Of a DNA stretch of 64,000 nucleotides, positions 60,747-64,000 are shown in pieces (within the stretch, counting starts at the first letter, position 1; the number at the start of each line of letters is the position of its first letter). The DNA is from Rotaria macrura. Taxonomy: Eukaryota; Rotifera; Eurotatoria; Philodinida; Philodinidae. The notes under the pieces were generated by a model, which saw only the letters and a program-made list of their open reading frames with translations, was not told the DNA's origin and did not search any database. The position numbers were made by a program, and so were the translations under genes. The stretch lies in contig OENT01000423.1 of NCBI GenBank assembly GCA_900239685.1, positions 1 through 64,000 of the forward strand, given 5' to 3'.

Positions 60747-60902
60747 TGAAACATATGGGCACACATTGAGGTCCACACACGGCTACGTATACGGGCGTAT
60801 GAGTGAACGCAGTAATACCGGGTTATCATAACCCCAGGTCGCACTAGCATGGTCGTAAACAATCGTATAAAGAGAAATACGACAAAATACATGCGTCAGA
60901 AT

Positions 60903-63689
60903 GAGAATCCTGCACGGGTTCAACTTTTCCAACAGGCGCTCGACCCGATCCGACCCGAGGAATGATATAAAAATTGTTTTTCTTCAACGAACACATCACT
61001 TTATTTGAAATATTGAAGAGAATAAAGCAAAAGAACGTTTATGAAAATAACAAATACATATGAAAATCTATGTTCATATAAAACTTACACTTGAGTTCAT
61101 CATTACGTTCAAGTCTGGGAATGAAATTTAATAAAAGTTACAACAAATGATCGACATCAAAATAAAGATCATACAAAATATAAACATTGAAATGAAATTT
61201 ATACAAAAGAGAATCAAAAGTTTCGTAAAAAGAGAAGTGAATCAAGTGATTCATATGATAATTGTTGACGTCTAGCTTCAAGAATTCGGCTTGTTTTACT
61301 AAATATTCTTTCAGATGCTGCAGAACTAGCAGGTATTGCTAGAGGTGAGCAAGCTAGCTCAGACAACCTAAGTAGATTGAAGTTTTATTGTTAGGTCTAT
61401 TTTTCCGTGGGTATATAGAAAAAATTCAGATAAAAATAGTCTACTTACTTTTTGAATCTGAAATTATTGCTTTGCCACCATTGTAATAATGATTGTCCCT
61501 TAGGCTATGACATTTTAGCTTAAATATAATCATTGAGTTCGTCAATAGGTTCATTGTCATCATCAGATGATGTTTCTAATGAGCCATGAAACGACTTAAG
61601 AACATCGTGCACTGTATCGAATTTAGTTCTTTGTTTGAAATGTATGTAACAGGTGCTTGCATTGAGTCTTGATTCTCTAAACCAAGAGTATTCAAAAGAG
61701 TTCGTACACTTTTAATAACTGAATTTCGTTCTGGTTTTGATAAACTCTAAAATAAATGAGCAAGGTTAAAAAATAAAATAATATAGTAACTTACGGAGAG
61801 AGACTTTGCTTCAGGACACAGCAACATTGCAATGTAATGCAATTCACTAAGCCAACTTTTTTCGTCTACTTTTGCCAATAAACTACGTTTTATTTGTTTT
61901 ATTGGTACTGTATCAGAGCGATTAATTTCACAGACTTGCTTAAATTTCTTTACGAAGGGAAGAACCAAATGCAAAGTAGGCTCTTTCTCTGGTGATAGAA
62001 TTTCGCTGCCACTTTTAAATGGTTCAAGTAAAACAATAAAGATCACGAACTAAATGAATATCAAGATCATCCACCAGATGTTCTTCTTTTCTTTCAGCAA
62101 GAACATTCAAAATTTCGTTATAAACTTTGTCGATTGAGTTCAGCATTTCCACAATACTATTCCACCTTCTATCTACATCTTTTTTCAGCGAAGTTGTTAG
62201 TTTGTATTGCGACTCACACTTTTTAAAGTGCGTAACCATACATTGACAAGATTCAACAGTATTTACTAATTGTTCTCATACCGGAATACATTTTTGCACG
62301 GCAAGGTTAATACAGTGACAAACACATCTTAGATATGCATCACAATCTAAAGCCTTAATCATGTTTGAACCATTATCTGTTACATATACTATATGGAGTA
62401 TATCAACATCAATACCATGCATCAACAGAGTGTCGTATATCAATTTTTTTCTGTTTTCTGAAGTAGAGAACAAAAAGCTGGTCTTAATATTTGAGCATTT
62501 CTGTTTGAATATTCAATTTGAAACATGATTTCCAAGGGAAAATATTTTTATCAGTCAGCGTTCAACTTTTTCCTATAATCATCTGACAGGTGACCTATCA
62601 TAGGTCACGATTTATAAAAACGACAAAAAGAGATGGCTGTGAATGGCACTAACCTCCAGTTTGTGATATTGTTACGCGCACGGTTTTCAGAGCAATAGGT
62701 TCAATTTTGCCTTTCATATGATAATGACGAGTTATTGTGAAGTATGAATCAGAGGTAAAGGGATTTTTCCAATAATCAACGGTTACACCAATCATCTTGA
62801 AATTTTTCAAATGTTGAGAAAGGTTTGAAATAAATGTTTTTCGTGATTCTAGAGAACAGTTATAGTTGTGAGACTCTATTAAATTAAAAAAAGTCGTTCA
62901 TACTGTCAGCTAATACAAGTACTCTATGTGAAATAGTCGTTGGATCCGGAAGAATTGATGTCACGTCAATAGGTTTTGAAAATTTTCGACCAACATCAAC
63001 GAGTGTTTGGCATAATAGTTCAAAACTTTTGCCCAAGACCATCTGATATGATCTCTTGTCATAGCTACACATTTAAGCACATGCGTCACTGACAAGTCGT
63101 TTAATATCCGATGGAATATGGTCTGTTTTTGTCCACATATCCTTGATGGTGTTATTCGAAGAAACACCAATAAATTTACATGACGATGCATGATTTTTAA
63201 GTGTACTTGAGCCAGTACTTTTAGGTTAATAGGCAAGCATTTGTTTGCATCTTACACATTGTACATAATTAATGATTTCATCATTAGTGTCTTTAATGCG
63301 ATTAAAACTATTCCACCATGCGGCAGTTGATTTAGGTTTGTCCAATATCGCTTATTCGCCATTTTGAATAGACTTTCGAATATTTTCTTTTGAAGTCATT
63401 TCTGAACGACAATAACAAGATATTTAAAATATGAAAAAGAGATATTTATTATTTATGAACGAAAACATCTACCATGTGTTTGCATTGTTTTGAACATCAA
63501 TCAATAGATTTCTACTTCACCCATCTATCTTTCTATATGTAACATTGAGAAGATAGAGGGCAGGAACATATGCTATAAAAACAATAGTACCCGACAAAAC
63601 CCGAACATTTTTTGAATCAAACCCAAGCCCGACCCGACAGAGGTCGAACCCGCACCCGCCCACAGGTCGGGTCGGGTTGCAGTACTCTA
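60903..63689 (-). mobile_element. hAT transposon, nearly complete, 2.8 kb
   Basis: Flanking 8-mers gtcagaat (60895-60902) and gtcataat (63690-63697) match at seven of eight positions, as for a hAT duplication. The right end reads inward as tagagtactgcaacccgacc; the left end is gagaatcctgcacggg. Both ends carry repeated gacccgacccg words, likely transposase-binding sites. A broken transposase fills the minus strand. It lies inside a repeat rich in cgtaa/ttacg words that continues on both sides. Confidence 0.82.
61249..63399 (-). pseudogene. hAT transposase, broken by stops and frameshifts
   Basis: From the ATG at 63399 there is a BED zinc finger (AAWWNSFNRI, C-x2-C in VQCVRCKQM, then STLKNHASSC). 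LPDPTTISHRV follows, then the RNase H-like core with VTVDYW (first Asp), YVTDNGSNM (second Asp), RCVCHCINLAVQ and DVDRRWNSI. EPFKSGSEILSPEKEPT comes next, and the C-terminal dimer domain ends SPLAIPASSAASERIFS (61367-61249). A 190-bp intron (62653-62464) and an 81-bp intron (61448-61368) have GT/AG ends. Breaks are in-frame stops at 63352, 63226, 63073 and 62276, a frameshift at a T7 run near 62885, another near 62040, and stops near 61500. The parts are all present, so decay is recent relative to the N-terminal fragment at 0.7 kb. Confidence 0.85.
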
Positions 63690-63697
63690 GTCATAAT

Positions 63698-64000
63698 TAC
63701 GATCGTAAATCACTGTGTCGTAGAGGCCGGATACAACAATATACAGAGAGAAATAGGACCGTTTACGATTTTGTATATGAAATCCGTAATGGATATCCGT
63801 TTACACCGTAATTCTACATAGCGATCGTATCTCAACCAAAACGACCACGACGATATACAATGGTAATACTGAGGCATGCATTACGGTAATATATCACCGT
63901 AAACGTGCGTACCAAGGTCGTCTACGAAGTCTGTAATCGTCGAACTGGGATGAAATTACTGTCCGAATACGCCCGCATTACTGTGACAACATGGCATCGT
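63698..64000. repeat. CGTAA-word repeat beside the hAT element, cut by the window end
   Basis: Many cgtaa/ttacg and acgatcgt words. The phrase near 63733 (acaatatacagagagaaatagga) resembles 60868-60892 on the other side of the hAT element, which suggests the hAT jumped into an internally repetitive element (about 60760 to beyond 64000). Confidence 0.5.

Overview
The window looks like nuclear DNA of a bdelloid rotifer, probably Rotaria-like. The base composition is AT-rich and the introns are mostly 55-130 bp with GT/AG ends. There is a B-box/coiled-coil protein of a type I associate with bdelloids, and a GDSL/SGNH hydrolase pseudogene upstream of a Penelope-like reverse transcriptase on the same strand, two components known together from bdelloid telomeric Terminons. 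There are also many old DNA transposons. This assignment is inference from content; no marker gene proves the species. A 49-base run of N (21121-21169) marks an assembly gap.

Layout. Bases 1-17.5 kb are accessory DNA. They hold a broken hAT transposase, a tRNA-like sequence, a frameshifted SGNH hydrolase gene, a decayed Penelope-like element with C-terminal GIY-YIG nuclease, foldback repeats, a TA-flanked element, a solo LTR with perfect 5-bp target duplications, a hAT-type non-autonomous element and CG-rich dispersed repeats. One host gene, a three-exon tetraspan membrane protein, lies at 18.26-19.21 kb. From 20.15 to 29.46 kb is another transposon graveyard, with a three-level nest at 20.15-22.42 kb, a TTAA-flanked foldback at 23.4-24.3 kb, and a hAT element inserted into a foldback at 27.75-29.46 kb.

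From about 30 to 57 kb is the gene-bearing part. It has an Rh-type ammonium transporter (+, two exons), a small foldback element carrying a TATA box and a 53-codon reading frame, and a single-exon B-box/coiled-coil/Hint-domain protein (-). Three minus-strand genes follow in a row: an ACBP-domain enoyl-CoA isomerase (ECI2), a seven-exon whirlin-like PDZ scaffold starting only 85 bp after the ECI2 stop, and a small four-helix membrane protein. All three have a splice acceptor 2-6 nt before the start codon, which suits spliced-leader trans-splicing and perhaps an operon.

Bases 57-60.6 kb show no convincing gene. At 60.9-63.69 kb is a nearly complete but decayed 2.8-kb hAT transposon (minus strand). 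Its termini resemble those of the shorter hAT-type elements at 12.2 and 27.8 kb, so it could be a relative of their past transposase source.

The items most worth a second look are the SGNH hydrolase/Penelope pair, the B-box-Hint fusion, the tight ECI2/whirlin/membrane-protein array with start-adjacent acceptors, and the foldback mini-gene at 41.3-41.8 kb.
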